DNA of 64,000 nt from Streptomyces leeuwenhoekii (GCF_001013905.1 NZ_LN831790.1:1550001-1614000), one strand, 5' to 3'; shown: positions 52,214 to 61,424, numbered from the stretch's first letter. Notes: a model not told the origin generated them from the sequence alone. Program-made: numbers and translations.

Positions 52214-54165
52214 CCGGTCAGCTCCAGTTCCGGTACGTCACCGGGCCGCAGCCCGAAGACCTGGGCGTACAGGGACAGTTCCGCCTCCAGCGCGCGCACC
52301 ATGGTCTCCGCCCGCCGGAAGCCGTGCCCCTCGCCCTCGAAGGCGAGGTAGGCGTGCGGCACCCCGCGGCCGGCCATGCGGGCCAGGAAGCGTTCGCACT
52401 GCGCGGGCGGGCAGATGACGTCGTCCAGGCCCTGGAGCAGCAGGAAGGGCGCGGTGATCCGGTCGGCGTGCTCGGCGGGCGACCGCTCGGTGTACCGCTC
52501 GGGCACCCGCGCGTACGGGCCGATCAGCGTCTCCAGGTAGCACGACTCGAAGTCGTGGGTCTCCCCCGCCGACCAGCCGGTCAGGTCGAGGACCGGGTAG
52601 CTGATCGTGCCGCAGGCGTAGACGTCGGTGGTGGCGAGCGAGGCGGCGGCGGTCCAGCCGCCCGCGCTGCCGCCGCGCACGGCGAGCCGGTCCGGGTCGG
52701 CGGTGCCCTCGTCGGCCAGGGCCCGGGCGACGGCGGCGCAGTCCTCGACGTCGACGACGCCCCACTGCTCGCGCAGCCGGTCGCGGTAGCGCCGCCCGTA
52801 CCCGGTCGACCCGCCGTAGTTGACGTCGACGACCCCGATGCCGCGCGAGGTGAAGTAGGCGGTCTCCAGGTCCAGGACGAGCGGTGCCCGGCTGGTGGGG
52901 CCGCCGTGCGCCCGGACGACGTAAGGAGGCAGCTCGTCGTCGGGGGCGGCGCAGTCGGGGTGGTGCGGCGGATAGACGTGCGCGTGGATCTCCCGCCCAC
53001 CGGGACCGGTGAAGGTACGGACCCGGGGCCGGGGGTAGTAGGCGGGGTCCACGGCGTCGTGGTGGGCGGCGCCGATCACCCGGGCGTGGCCGGTCCGGGT
53101 GTCCAGCTCGATCACCTCGTAGCCGCTGTACGGGCTCGCCCCGACGGCCACCACCCGCTCGCCGAGCGCCGCGAGAGCGGGCGCGAACTCGGTCCACGGG
53201 CCCGCGGCGTCGGCGATCTCGCCGGTCTCCGGGTCTAGTATGCCGAGGCGGGGGGCGCCGCGGCCGTGCAGGACGGCGATCAGGCCGTTGTCCAGCGGGG
53301 CGAACCAGCGCTGGCCCAGCTTCCACAGCGGCCCGCCGAACTCCTCCTCGCGCGGGCACAGCGGTGTCCCGTCGCGGTGGAGGTTCCACCAGCCGCCGCG
53401 GTCGCCGACGTGGAGGAGGGAGCCGTCGGGCGCCCAGTCCACCTGGGCGATCGACTCCTCGGGGCCGCCGGCCACCGTGCGGGCACCGCGGAAGGTGCCG
53501 TCGGGGGCGATGTCGGCGAGGACCAGTTCGGTGCCGTCCCACGGCATGCGCGGATGGTCCCAGGCGAGCCAGGCGGCGCGCCGTCCGTCGGGCGAGATCC
53601 TCGGCCCGGTGACGAAGCGGTGCCGGTCGTCGGTGAGTTCCCGTACCGCGCCCCGGTCCCCGGCGGCCGAGCCGTCCAGCGGTACCGCGGCAAGGACCCG
53701 GCGCACGTCGGCGGGCCCGTCACCGGTGAACTCCTCCAGCACGCACCACACCTCGCCCCGCTCCGGGTGGATCCGGGGCTCGGCCCAGCGCAGTCCGCCG
53801 CCCACCGTCGAGACGGGGGTCAGGGGCCGCGGCTCCTCGCCGCCCGGCCGCCAGGCGTACAGCCGCTGGTCGGGGAAGTGCGCGAACACCACGAGCGGCC
53901 CGCGGGCGTCCGTGACCGCGGCCCAGGCCCGGCCGCCGTACTCGATGACACGGCTGCGCACGTTCCACGGCGCGGGCAGCACCGTCTCCTGCGTGCCGTC
54001 GGCCCGGCGCCGCACCAGGGCGCGCCGCCCGCCCTCCGCGGGGCGCGGCTCGGTCCACCACACCTCGTCGCCGGCGAAGTCCACGTCCTCCGGGCGCCCG
54101 TCGTGCGCGGCGGCGAGCGCCGCGTCGATGGGCGAGGGCCACGATCCGTACGCCAGGGTCTGCAC
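52210..54165 (-). CDS. S9-family prolyl oligopeptidase-like serine peptidase
   Basis: The 651-residue protein has a beta-propeller N-terminal part with WD-like repeats and a C-terminal alpha/beta hydrolase of family S9. The catalytic Ser is in GGSAGG (Ser500), Asp in LDDVICPP (Asp581) and His in GEGHGF (His614). These enzymes cleave proline or other small peptides. The start is GTG at 54165 with AGGAGGAAAG upstream. It overlaps the S66 gene downstream, so the two are coupled. Confidence 0.92.
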   Translation of the reverse strand: MQTLAYGSWPSPIDAALAAAHDGRPEDVDFAGDEVWWTEPRPAEGGRRALVRRRADGTQETVLPAPWNVRSRVIEYGGRAWAAVTDARGPLVVFAHFPDQRLYAWRPGGEEPRPLTPVSTVGGGLRWAEPRIHPERGEVWCVLEEFTGDGPADVRRVLAAVPLDGSAAGDRGAVRELTDDRHRFVTGPRISPDGRRAAWLAWDHPRMPWDGTELVLADIAPDGTFRGARTVAGGPEESIAQVDWAPDGSLLHVGDRGGWWNLHRDGTPLCPREEEFGGPLWKLGQRWFAPLDNGLIAVLHGRGAPRLGILDPETGEIADAAGPWTEFAPALAALGERVVAVGASPYSGYEVIELDTRTGHARVIGAAHHDAVDPAYYPRPRVRTFTGPGGREIHAHVYPPHHPDCAAPDDELPPYVVRAHGGPTSRAPLVLDLETAYFTSRGIGVVDVNYGGSTGYGRRYRDRLREQWGVVDVEDCAAVARALADEGTADPDRLAVRGGSAGGWTAAASLATTDVYACGTISYPVLDLTGWSAGETHDFESCYLETLIGPYARVPERYTERSPAEHADRITAPFLLLQGLDDVICPPAQCERFLARMAGRGVPHAYLAFEGEGHGFRRAETMVRALEAELSLYAQVFGLRPGDVPELELTG

Positions 54166-54258
54166 GCTGTCTTTCCTCCTAGGCAGCTCGTTCGGATCAC
54201 GCCGGGCTCCCGGGGCCCGGCACCGCTCCCTGATCCGGCCGGGTCCCGGCCGAAGACG

Positions 54259-55611
54259 CTAAGCCGTGCGCAGGAAGCGGTCGAGGACACGGACGCCGAA
54301 GTGGAGCGCCTCGACGGGGACACGTTCGTCGACCCCGTGGAAGAGCGCCTGGTAGTCGAGGCCCTCCGGCAGTTTCAGCGGCGAGAATCCGTAGCCGGTG
54401 ATGCCCAGCCGGGAGAACTGCTTGGCGTCCGTGCCGCCCGACATGCAGTACGGCACCACCCGCCCCTCCGGGGCGAACGCCTCCACGGCGGCCCGCATCC
54501 GCGCGAACGTCGGCGAGTCCACCGGCGCCTGGAGGGCGACCTCGCGGTGGTGGAACTCCCACTCCACGTCCGGCCCGGTGAGCCGGTCCACAGTGGCGCG
54601 GAACTCGTCCTCGGTGCCCGGCAGGAAGCGCCCGTCGACGTACGCGACGGCCTCCCCCGGGATCACGTTGACCTTGTAACCGGCCTGCATCATGGTCGGG
54701 TTGGCGCTGTTGCGCACGGTGGCCTCGACGAGCGCCGCGGCCGGCCCCAGCTTGTCCAGCAACGCGTCCGTGTTCTCGGGGCTCTCGGGGTTCTCGGGGT
54801 TTTCGGGGTTGTCGGGGTCCACGGACTCCAGGCCGTACAGGGCGGCGAGCTCGGCGAGGGCGGCGCGCACGGTCGGGGTCAGCCGCAGCGGCCACTCGTG
54901 GGCGCCGATCCGGCTGAGCGCCGCCGCCAGCCGGGTCACCGCGTTGTCCCGGTTCACCTTGGAGCCGTGCCCGGCCCGGCCGCGCGCGGTCAGCTTCAGC
55001 CAGGCGGTGCCGCGCTCACCGGCCGCGATCGGGTAGAGCTGCCGCCCGGCGCCGTCGTGGAAGGTGAAGGCGCCCGACTCGCCGACGCCCTCGGTGCACC
55101 CCTCGAACAGCGCGGCGTGCCGGTCGGCGAGGAAGCCGGAGCCGTCCTCGGCGCTGGCCTCCTCGTCCGCGGTGAACGCGATCACCACGTCCCGGCGGGG
55201 CCGCACGCCCTGCCGGGCCCAGGCCCGCACCACGGCGAGGATCATCGCGTCCATGTTCTTCATGTCGACCGCGCCGCGCCCCCAGACGACCCCGTCGCGG
55301 ATCTCCCCGGAGAACGGGTGCACGCTCCAGTCGGCGGCCTCGGCGGGCACCACGTCGAGGTGGCCGTGGAGCAGCAGCGCGTCGGCCACGGGGTCGGTGC
55401 CCTCGATCCGGGCGACCACGTTGGTGCGGCCCTCGGTGCGCTCCAGCAGGACGGGTTCGACCCCCGCCTCCGCGAGCAGCGCGGCGGCGTACTCGGCGGC
55501 GGGCCGCTCCCGGCAGTCGCCGCCGCCCCGGTTGCCGGTGTCGATCCGGATGAGGTCGGAGGTGAACGTGACGACCTCGTCGAGGGCCTGTGCGTCGGGC
55601 TGATCAGCCAT
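54259..55611 (-). CDS. M20-family zinc peptidase
   Basis: The 450-residue protein is an M20 di-zinc peptidase with metal-site motifs LLLHGHLDVVP, GRGAVDMKN and FTADEEAS, plus the dimerisation domain and HFGVRVLDRF at the end. Members remove N-terminal or acyl groups from peptides and amino acids. Within the dimerisation domain is a slippage-prone insertion DNPENPENPESPEN (five 9-bp DNA repeats), not usually present in the family. The ATG has GGAGGAGCAG upstream. It overlaps the M55 gene by 8 bp. Confidence 0.9.
   Translation of the reverse strand: MADQPDAQALDEVVTFTSDLIRIDTGNRGGGDCRERPAAEYAAALLAEAGVEPVLLERTEGRTNVVARIEGTDPVADALLLHGHLDVVPAEAADWSVHPFSGEIRDGVVWGRGAVDMKNMDAMILAVVRAWARQGVRPRRDVVIAFTADEEASAEDGSGFLADRHAALFEGCTEGVGESGAFTFHDGAGRQLYPIAAGERGTAWLKLTARGRAGHGSKVNRDNAVTRLAAALSRIGAHEWPLRLTPTVRAALAELAALYGLESVDPDNPENPENPESPENTDALLDKLGPAAALVEATVRNSANPTMMQAGYKVNVIPGEAVAYVDGRFLPGTEDEFRATVDRLTGPDVEWEFHHREVALQAPVDSPTFARMRAAVEAFAPEGRVVPYCMSGGTDAKQFSRLGITGYGFSPLKLPEGLDYQALFHGVDERVPVEALHFGVRVLDRFLRTA
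54773..54817. repeat. 9-bp tandem repeats within the M20 gene
   Basis: Five units of the type TTCTCGGGG run from 54773 to 54817. They encode Glu-Asn-Pro-type triplets, so copy-number change would keep the reading frame. Confidence 0.85.
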
Positions 55612-56437
55612 ACTGCTCCTCCACCGCTGCCGAGACGATCGTGGTGACCGCCTTGAAGGTCCGGATCGCCTCGTACATGGTGGCGTGGGTGTAGGCCACC
55701 TTCCGCTCTCCGACGCGCTCCACTCCCGGCACGACCGTCGCGGCCAGGGCCAGGTGCTCGGCGTCGAACTCCAGCGCGATGGTGTGCGGCCCGCCGCGCA
55801 CGGGTTCGTGACGCACCGCCAGCGACGCCGCCTCCTTGGCCGCCGCCCGGATCTCGGCGGCGGTCCGCGCGGGCGTCCGGCACACGGCCGCGTACCGCGA
55901 CACATGGTCCTTGACGGCGACCTTCAGCGCGCCGGGCGCGTAGCCGAGCGCGTCCTCGCAGGCCACGTCGTCCCCGGTGACGAGCACGACCGGCACCCCG
56001 TACTCGGCGACGACATGCGCGTTGAGCAGGCCCTCGCTGGCCCGTACGTCGTTCAGCCACACCCCGGTGATGGAGTTGGCGAGGTAGGTGTGGGCGAGGA
56101 CGCCCTCCATCCCGGCGCCCGCGTGGTAGCCGACGAAGGCGATGCCGTCCACGTCGCCGTGCTGGACGCCCTCCACCATCGACAGGGACTTGTGCCGCCC
56201 GGTGAGCATCTGCGCCCGCTCGTCGAGCCGTTCCAGCAGCAGATTGCGCATGGTCCAGTGGGCCTCGTTGATGAGCACCTCGTCGGCGCCGCCGTCGAGG
56301 AAGCCCAGCACGGCGGCGTTGACGTCGGAGGTGAACATCGACCGGCACCGCTCCCACTGGGGCGTGCCCGGCAGCACGTCGGCCGGCCAGGTCACCCCGG
56401 TGGCGCCTTCCATGTCGGCGCTGATGAGGATCTTCAC
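55604..56437 (-). CDS. M55-family D-aminopeptidase (DppA-like)
   Basis: The 277-residue protein belongs to peptidase family M55, zinc D-aminopeptidases such as Bacillus DppA that cleave D-Ala or other D-residues. ISADMEGATGV at the N-terminus, EAHWTMRNLL, HAGAGMEG and LVTGDDVACEDA carry the metal ligands. The start is GTG at 56437 without a strong ribosome site. Its stop overlaps the M20 gene. Together with the S66 and M20 genes it suggests breakdown of D-amino-acid-containing peptides, possibly peptidoglycan fragments. Confidence 0.9.
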   Translation of the reverse strand: MKILISADMEGATGVTWPADVLPGTPQWERCRSMFTSDVNAAVLGFLDGGADEVLINEAHWTMRNLLLERLDERAQMLTGRHKSLSMVEGVQHGDVDGIAFVGYHAGAGMEGVLAHTYLANSITGVWLNDVRASEGLLNAHVVAEYGVPVVLVTGDDVACEDALGYAPGALKVAVKDHVSRYAAVCRTPARTAAEIRAAAKEAASLAVRHEPVRGGPHTIALEFDAEHLALAATVVPGVERVGERKVAYTHATMYEAIRTFKAVTTIVSAAVEEQYG

Positions 56438-56578
56438 GGGGCGCCACGTTACGCGCCGGGCGGCGCACTGGCCAGGACGCGGAGCGCGGGGGCCGGGACG
56501 GACCTCCCGAGTCCCGGGGGCGGCCCCGCCGCGCCGGCGCCGTGTCCTCTCACGGCACCGGCCCGCCCTTCGAGCCGG

Positions 56579-56917
56579 TCAGACCAGGGCGAGGGAGGCG
56601 GCCACCGGCGCCGCGTACAGCAGCGGGATCGGCACATGGGTGAACCAGCGGGCCCGTACCACCGTGACGACGGCCCCGAGGAAGTACAGCACCAGGCCGG
56701 TCGCGGCGAGGACGCCGACGGCGGGCACCGCGAGGCCCACCAGCAGACCGGCCGCCCCGGCGGCCTTGGCGGTGGCGAGCCAGGGCCACCAGGCGCGGGG
56801 GACGCCGTAGTCGGCCAGCGGCTTGGCGATCCACTCCACGCGCAGGAAGGTGGTGATCGCCGAGACGCCCGCCATGACGGCTCCCAGCACGGTGACGACG
56901 AGGTAGGCGGTGGACAT
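56579..56917 (-). CDS. DoxX-like membrane protein
   Basis: The 112-residue protein has four hydrophobic helices (MSTAYLVVTVLGAVMAGV, then three more) in the order of DoxX-like small membrane proteins. Its role is unknown; relatives have been linked to oxidative or redox stress. The ATG at 56917 has GGGAGGAG 9 bp upstream. A longer frame extends to 56977 but lacks a ribosome site. Confidence 0.75.
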   Translation of the reverse strand: MSTAYLVVTVLGAVMAGVSAITTFLRVEWIAKPLADYGVPRAWWPWLATAKAAGAAGLLVGLAVPAVGVLAATGLVLYFLGAVVTVVRARWFTHVPIPLLYAAPVAASLALV

Positions 56918-57060
56918 GGCGGGGGCTCCTCCCGGACGGGCCGGTCCCGGACGCGCCCGGCCGGCCTCTCGACTCACGACATCTCACTGACGTCGCGCGC
57001 CGCGGGAGTGTGACGGCGTACGACGGCCCCGCCCTGTGACGACGGTCACCCCGTCCTCGG

Positions 57061-59451
57061 TCAGTCCTCGTGACCGAGCTGGAGGTCGCGTTCGGTGCGC
57101 CCGCCCCCGGCCACCTGGAGCACGGTGGCGACCGGCGGATAGCCCGCCGCGATGACGGTGTACTCGCCGGAGGCCAGGTCGACGAACCGGAAGGCGCCGT
57201 CGTCGCCGGTGGTGAGGGTGTCCACGACGTTGCCGGCCGCGTCGAGCAGGGTCACGCGGGCCTCTTCCACGGGCCGCCCGCCGCCCGCCCGCACGGTGCC
57301 GCGCAGCACGGCGCCGCCCGCGAGCTCGATGTCCTGCCGGGTCTCCCGGGCGGCCTGGACGCTGACCGGGAGGGCGGCCGGGCGGAAGGCGGGCGCACTG
57401 CCGGCCAGGGTGTACTCACCGGCCACCAGTTCGCTGATCACATAGCCTCCCTCGCGTCCGCTGCGGGTGCTGGCCACCACCTCGCCGTGCACGTTGGTGA
57501 GGGTGACGGTGGCGTCGCGGACGGGGGTGCCGTCGGCGGTGACCACGGTGCCGGCCAGGCGTCCGGCGCCGCCGAGGACGACGTCCAGCTCGACGGGGCG
57601 TTCGCCGACGGTCACGGAGACCGCCTGCGGCTGGTGGCCGCCCGCCGCGGCGATCAGGACGTACGCCCCCGGGCCCGGCGTGCCCAGCGCGTACCGGCCG
57701 TCGTTGCCGCTGGCACCCCGGCCGACCTGCTGTCCGACGACGTCGATGAGGGTGAGCGCCGCGCGGGGGACGACGGTCCCGTCGGGGTGCTGCACCGTGC
57801 CGCAGACCGGGGTGCCGGCGGTGTAGGGCGAACGGGCCTGCGGGACCGGCACGGTCTCCGCCTCGCCGGCCGGGGCGTGGTGGGCTGCTGTGCTGTTCAC
57901 CAGGGGGGTCTCCTTGAGGAAGAAGGCGAGGACCAGGCCGAGGACGAGGACCGGCACCAGATAGAGGAAAACGCGGGGCATCGCGTCGGCGTACGCCTGG
58001 ACGTAGGCGTCGCGGAGCTGCGGGGGCAGCGCGTGGACGAGCTGCGGGGTGAGGGACTCGGCGGCGGGCAGCCCGGGGCCGGCCTGGGCGGGGATCCGGT
58101 CGGCGAGGGCGTCGGTGAGCCGGTCGGCGAAGAGGGTGCCGAAGATCGCCGCGCCGACGCTGCCGCCGATCTGCCGGAAGTAGGTGTTGGCGCTGGTGGC
58201 GGTGCCCAGGTCGGCGGGGCGGACCGCGTTCTGCACGGCGAGGACGAGGACGGGCATCACCATGCCGATGCCGGCGCCGAGGACGGTCATCCAGACGCTG
58301 TAGTGGAGGCGGGGGGTGTCGGCGTCGAGGCGGGAGAGCAGCCACATGCCGGTGACGGAGAGCGCACCGCCCACGATGGGGTGCGAGCGGTAGCGCCCGG
58401 TGCGGCTGATGAGCTGGCCGGAGACGATCGAGGCGACGACGACGCCGCCCATCATCGGCAGCATCAGCAGGCCGGACTCGGTGGCGGAGGCGCCGTCGAC
58501 CATCTGCAGGAAGGTCGGCAGATAGCTGGCGGCGCCGAACAGGGCGACACCGACGACGAGGCCGACCAGGCCGGTGATGTTGAAGACCGAGTCGCGGAAC
58601 AGGCGCAGCGGGATGAGCGGTTCGGCGGCGTGGCGCTCGGCGATCAGGAAGAGGACGGTGGCCGCCGCCGCCCCGGCGGCGAGGCCGAGGATGACGCCCG
58701 AGTCCCAGGCGTACTCGGTGCCGCCCCAGCTCGTCAGCAGCACCAGGCAGACGGAGGCGGCGGCCAGCAGCACCGAGCCGACCACGTCCAGGCGGGGCTT
58801 CACCTCGGGTTTGGGCAGTTTGAGGACGATGGCGACGACGGCCATGGTGATCAGGCCGAAGGGCACGTTGAAGTAGAAGCACCAGCGCCAGGAGAGGTGG
58901 TCGGTGAAGTAGCCGCCGAGCAGCGGGCCGGCGACGGAGGCGAGGCCGAAGGAGCCGCCGACCAGGCCCATGAACCGGCCCCGGTCCCGCGGCGGCACGA
59001 TGTCCGCGATGATCGCCTGGACGCCGATCATCAGGCCGCCCGCGCCGACCCCCTGCAAGGCGCGGAAGGCGATGAGCTGGTCCATGGTCTGCGCCCGGCC
59101 GGCCAGCGCCGAGCCGACGACGAAGACGAGGATCGCGAACTGGAAGACGCCCTTGCGGCCGCGCAGGTCACCGAGCTTGCCGTAGATCGGCAGGCCGACG
59201 GTGGAGGTGAGCAGGTAGGCGGTGATCACCCAGGACATCTTGTCCAGGCCGTGCAGCTCGCCGACGATCTTGGGGAGCGCGGTGGCGACGATCATCTGCT
59301 CCAGGGCGGCGAGCAGCAGCGCCAGCATCAGTCCGCAGAAGACCAGCCGGACTTGGCGCGGACCGAGCGGGGCGGCCGGCTCCGGGTCCGGTGCCTGGCT
59401 CATGGGAGGCGCGGCGACCGGTTCGTCCCGCGCCAGAGTGGTCCCGACCAC
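57061..59451 (-). CDS. MFS drug exporter with C-terminal carboxypeptidase-regulatory-like domains
   Basis: The 796-residue protein has an MFS transporter of the 14-helix DHA2 type (motif A GKLGDLRGRKGVF, and the GGYFTDHLSWRW segment) over about residues 35-530. After that come three carboxypeptidase-regulatory-like beta domains of about 80 residues each (e.g. GTVVTADGTPVRDATVTLTN, GTVRAGGGRPVEEARVTL). The transporter would export drugs or metabolites by proton antiport, and the tail would be extracytoplasmic. The start is GTG at 59451 with GGGGAG upstream; ATG 59403 has none. A long inverted repeat lies upstream. Confidence 0.86.
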   Translation of the reverse strand: MVGTTLARDEPVAAPPMSQAPDPEPAAPLGPRQVRLVFCGLMLALLLAALEQMIVATALPKIVGELHGLDKMSWVITAYLLTSTVGLPIYGKLGDLRGRKGVFQFAILVFVVGSALAGRAQTMDQLIAFRALQGVGAGGLMIGVQAIIADIVPPRDRGRFMGLVGGSFGLASVAGPLLGGYFTDHLSWRWCFYFNVPFGLITMAVVAIVLKLPKPEVKPRLDVVGSVLLAAASVCLVLLTSWGGTEYAWDSGVILGLAAGAAAATVLFLIAERHAAEPLIPLRLFRDSVFNITGLVGLVVGVALFGAASYLPTFLQMVDGASATESGLLMLPMMGGVVVASIVSGQLISRTGRYRSHPIVGGALSVTGMWLLSRLDADTPRLHYSVWMTVLGAGIGMVMPVLVLAVQNAVRPADLGTATSANTYFRQIGGSVGAAIFGTLFADRLTDALADRIPAQAGPGLPAAESLTPQLVHALPPQLRDAYVQAYADAMPRVFLYLVPVLVLGLVLAFFLKETPLVNSTAAHHAPAGEAETVPVPQARSPYTAGTPVCGTVQHPDGTVVPRAALTLIDVVGQQVGRGASGNDGRYALGTPGPGAYVLIAAAGGHQPQAVSVTVGERPVELDVVLGGAGRLAGTVVTADGTPVRDATVTLTNVHGEVVASTRSGREGGYVISELVAGEYTLAGSAPAFRPAALPVSVQAARETRQDIELAGGAVLRGTVRAGGGRPVEEARVTLLDAAGNVVDTLTTGDDGAFRFVDLASGEYTVIAAGYPPVATVLQVAGGGRTERDLQLGHED

Positions 59452-59464
59452 GAGTGACTCCCCT

Positions 59465-59518
59465 CGTCGCACTTGCGCACGTGCCCGCATAGGCGGACAA
59501 CTGCGAACAAGCGCGACG
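59465..59518. promoter_or_regulatory. Long inverted repeat upstream of the MFS gene
   Basis: CGTCGCACTTG (59465-59475) and CAAGCGCGACG (59508-59518) are 11-base arms matching at 10 positions, about 32 bp apart. They span the expected promoter of the exporter gene and could bind a dimeric regulator. No regulator gene is adjacent. Confidence 0.4.
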
Positions 59519-59563
59519 AGTTACGGCGTATGCGGCGCGCGCCGGGGGATCACCCGAACCAGT

Positions 59564-59583
59564 GAGGGCGCCAACACGCCCTC
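59564..59583 (-). terminator. Stem-loop after the SRPBCC gene
   Basis: GAGGGCG (59564-59570) and CGCCCTC (59577-59583) pair around CCAACA, 17 bp beyond the SRPBCC stop. Confidence 0.5.
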
Positions 59584-59599
59584 CGCACAGGGATCTTGG

Positions 59600-60043
59600 C
59601 TACTTCTCGACCTCGGCGGCGAGCCTGGCCAGCAGCGCGTCGTAGATGCGGCCGAGCCCCTTGGGCGCGAACGTCTTCTCGAAGAAGCCGCCGATACCTC
59701 CGGCGCCCTGCCAGGTGGTCGTGACGACGACGCGGGACTTGCCCTCACCGGCCGGGGTGACCCGCCAGGTGGTGACCATCGAGGAGTTGCGGTCCTTCTC
59801 GACGAGTTCGCCGTCGGACGGCTCGGTGACCTCCAGCAGGCAGTCGCGGACCCGCTTGCTGGTGGCCTGGAGCTTCCAGTGGACGAGGGTGCCCTCGCCG
59901 TCGCCGCCCTCGCGGACCTCGTATTCACTGAACTGCTCGGGCAGCAGCTTCGCGCGCGTGCCGCTGTAGTCGGCGAGCGTGTCGAACACCGTCTCCGCGT
60001 CCGCGGCGACGATCCGCTCCGTCGTGGCCTCGACCTGCGCCAT
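59600..60043 (-). CDS. SRPBCC-family protein
   Basis: The 147-residue protein has the SRPBCC/START-like fold found in polyketide cyclases and CoxG-type proteins. Segments ATTERIVAADAETVFDTLAD, VEKDRNSSMVTTWRVTPAG and ARLAAEVEK fit. A hydrophobic ligand is expected, but none can be named. GGAGGAACC precedes the ATG at 60043; a longer frame begins at 60109. It diverges from the radical SAM gene, so the LexA-type box between them could affect both. Confidence 0.82.
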   Translation of the reverse strand: MAQVEATTERIVAADAETVFDTLADYSGTRAKLLPEQFSEYEVREGGDGEGTLVHWKLQATSKRVRDCLLEVTEPSDGELVEKDRNSSMVTTWRVTPAGEGKSRVVVTTTWQGAGGIGGFFEKTFAPKGLGRIYDALLARLAAEVEK

Positions 60044-60155
60044 CGGGTTCCTCCAGGAGGTGGTTCTCAGGGTCGGGGCAAGCCAACCACCCCCGCTCGC
60101 GGCGGCCAAATCCGGGCGTTCGAACCCGGCCGGGCGGCACGTCGCACGATCAAGG

Positions 60156-60167
60156 GAACAAGTGTTC
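60156..60167 (+). promoter_or_regulatory. LexA/SOS-type box
   Basis: GAAC-AAGT-GTTC is a perfect 12-bp palindrome that matches the core of the actinobacterial SOS box (CGAAC-N4-GTTCG), though the outermost bases differ. It is centred 40 bp before the ATG of the radical SAM gene. Confidence 0.65.
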
Positions 60168-60200
60168 TATTCTGTGGCCCAGTGCTACCGAGGAGGCGTC

Positions 60201-61244
60201 ATGCGCTGGGACAACCTCAGCCTCACCGAGTCCGGCCACGGCCGGGCGGCCGACGCGGCGCTGTTCGACGCGGACGCGGTCACCACCCGCACCTTCGACA
60301 CGCCGGAGTTCCGCGGCATCACCTTCCACGAGGTGCGGGCCCGCTCGATCCTGAACCGGGTGCCGGGCGCCTCGCGCATGCCCTTCGAGTGGACGGTCAA
60401 CCCCTACCGGGGCTGCACGCACGCGTGCGTGTACTGCTTCGCCCGCAAGACGCACGGCTACCTGGACCTCGACACGGGGCTCGGGTTCGACACCCAGATC
60501 GTGGTCAAGGTGAACGCGCCCGAGCTGCTGCGCCGCCAGCTCGCCTCGCCGCGCTGGCAGGGCGACCACATCGCGATGGGCACCAACGTCGACTGCTACC
60601 AGCGCGCCGAGGGCCGCTACCGGCTGATGCCGGGCATTCTCACCGCCCTGCGCGACCGCGCGAATCCCTTCTCCATCCTCACCAAGGGCACGCTGATCCT
60701 GCGCGACCTGGACCTGCTGACGCAGGCGGCCCGGGTGACGGACGTGGGCATCTCGGTGTCGGTCGGCTTCACCGACCCGGAGCTGTGGCGCACGGTGGAG
60801 CCGGGCACGCCCGCCCCGGAACGGCGCCTGGAGGTCGTACGGACCCTGAGCGAGCACGGCATCGGCTGCGGGGTCCTGATGGCGCCCGTGATCCCGTTCC
60901 TCGGCGACCACCCGGCGCAGCTACGGGAGACCGTGCGGGCGATCGCGGCGTCCGGGGCCACCTCGGTCACGCCGCTGGTGCTGCATCTGCGGCCCGGCGC
61001 CCGGGAGTGGTTCATGGCCTGGCTCGCCCAGCGGCACCCGCATCTGGTGGGCCGGTACGAGCGGCTGTACGCGGAGGGGGCCTACGCCCCGAAGTGGTAC
61101 CAGCGCCGGATCACCCGCCAGGTGCACGAGCTGGCCGAGGAGTACGGCATCGGCCCCACGCGCGCGGAAGCGCGGCGCCGGATCCGGCCGCCGCGGACGG
61201 CCGCGCCCGCGGCGCCGGAGGCGACCCAGCTCTCGTTCATCTGA
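60201..61244 (+). CDS. Rv2578c-family radical SAM protein
   Basis: The 347-residue protein is a radical SAM enzyme with the cluster motif CTHACVYC (Cys72, Cys76, Cys79). It resembles Mycobacterium tuberculosis Rv2578c, a family near spore photoproduct lyase-like repair proteins and found in the LexA/DNA-damage gene set there. The N-terminal NPYRGCTHACVYCFARKTH and the GTNVDCYQRAEGRYRLMPG segment are typical. GAGGAGG precedes the ATG. With the LexA-type box upstream, a DNA-damage role is likely; the reaction is unknown. Confidence 0.87.
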   Translation: MRWDNLSLTESGHGRAADAALFDADAVTTRTFDTPEFRGITFHEVRARSILNRVPGASRMPFEWTVNPYRGCTHACVYCFARKTHGYLDLDTGLGFDTQIVVKVNAPELLRRQLASPRWQGDHIAMGTNVDCYQRAEGRYRLMPGILTALRDRANPFSILTKGTLILRDLDLLTQAARVTDVGISVSVGFTDPELWRTVEPGTPAPERRLEVVRTLSEHGIGCGVLMAPVIPFLGDHPAQLRETVRAIAASGATSVTPLVLHLRPGAREWFMAWLAQRHPHLVGRYERLYAEGAYAPKWYQRRITRQVHELAEEYGIGPTRAEARRRIRPPRTAAPAAPEATQLSFI

Positions 61245-61271
61245 GAGTCCCCGGGACCGTGTCCCCGGGGT

Positions 61272-61291
61272 CCGCGGGATGCGCCCCGCGG
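61272..61291 (+). terminator. Stem-loop after the radical SAM gene
   Basis: CCGCGGG (61272-61278) and CCCGCGG (61285-61291) form a 7-bp stem, 28 bp after the stop codon. Confidence 0.5.
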
Positions 61292-61424
61292 CGTTCGGGG
61301 GCATCCGGCGGGCCGATCGGGTCCATGCGGGACGGGTCGCGTTTGCGCACGGGGGCTTGCCGGGACGATGCGGCGAGGACCGCGGCCCTCGCGGCCCGCC
61401 GCCCCTCCGTCCCGGGAGGACCCC

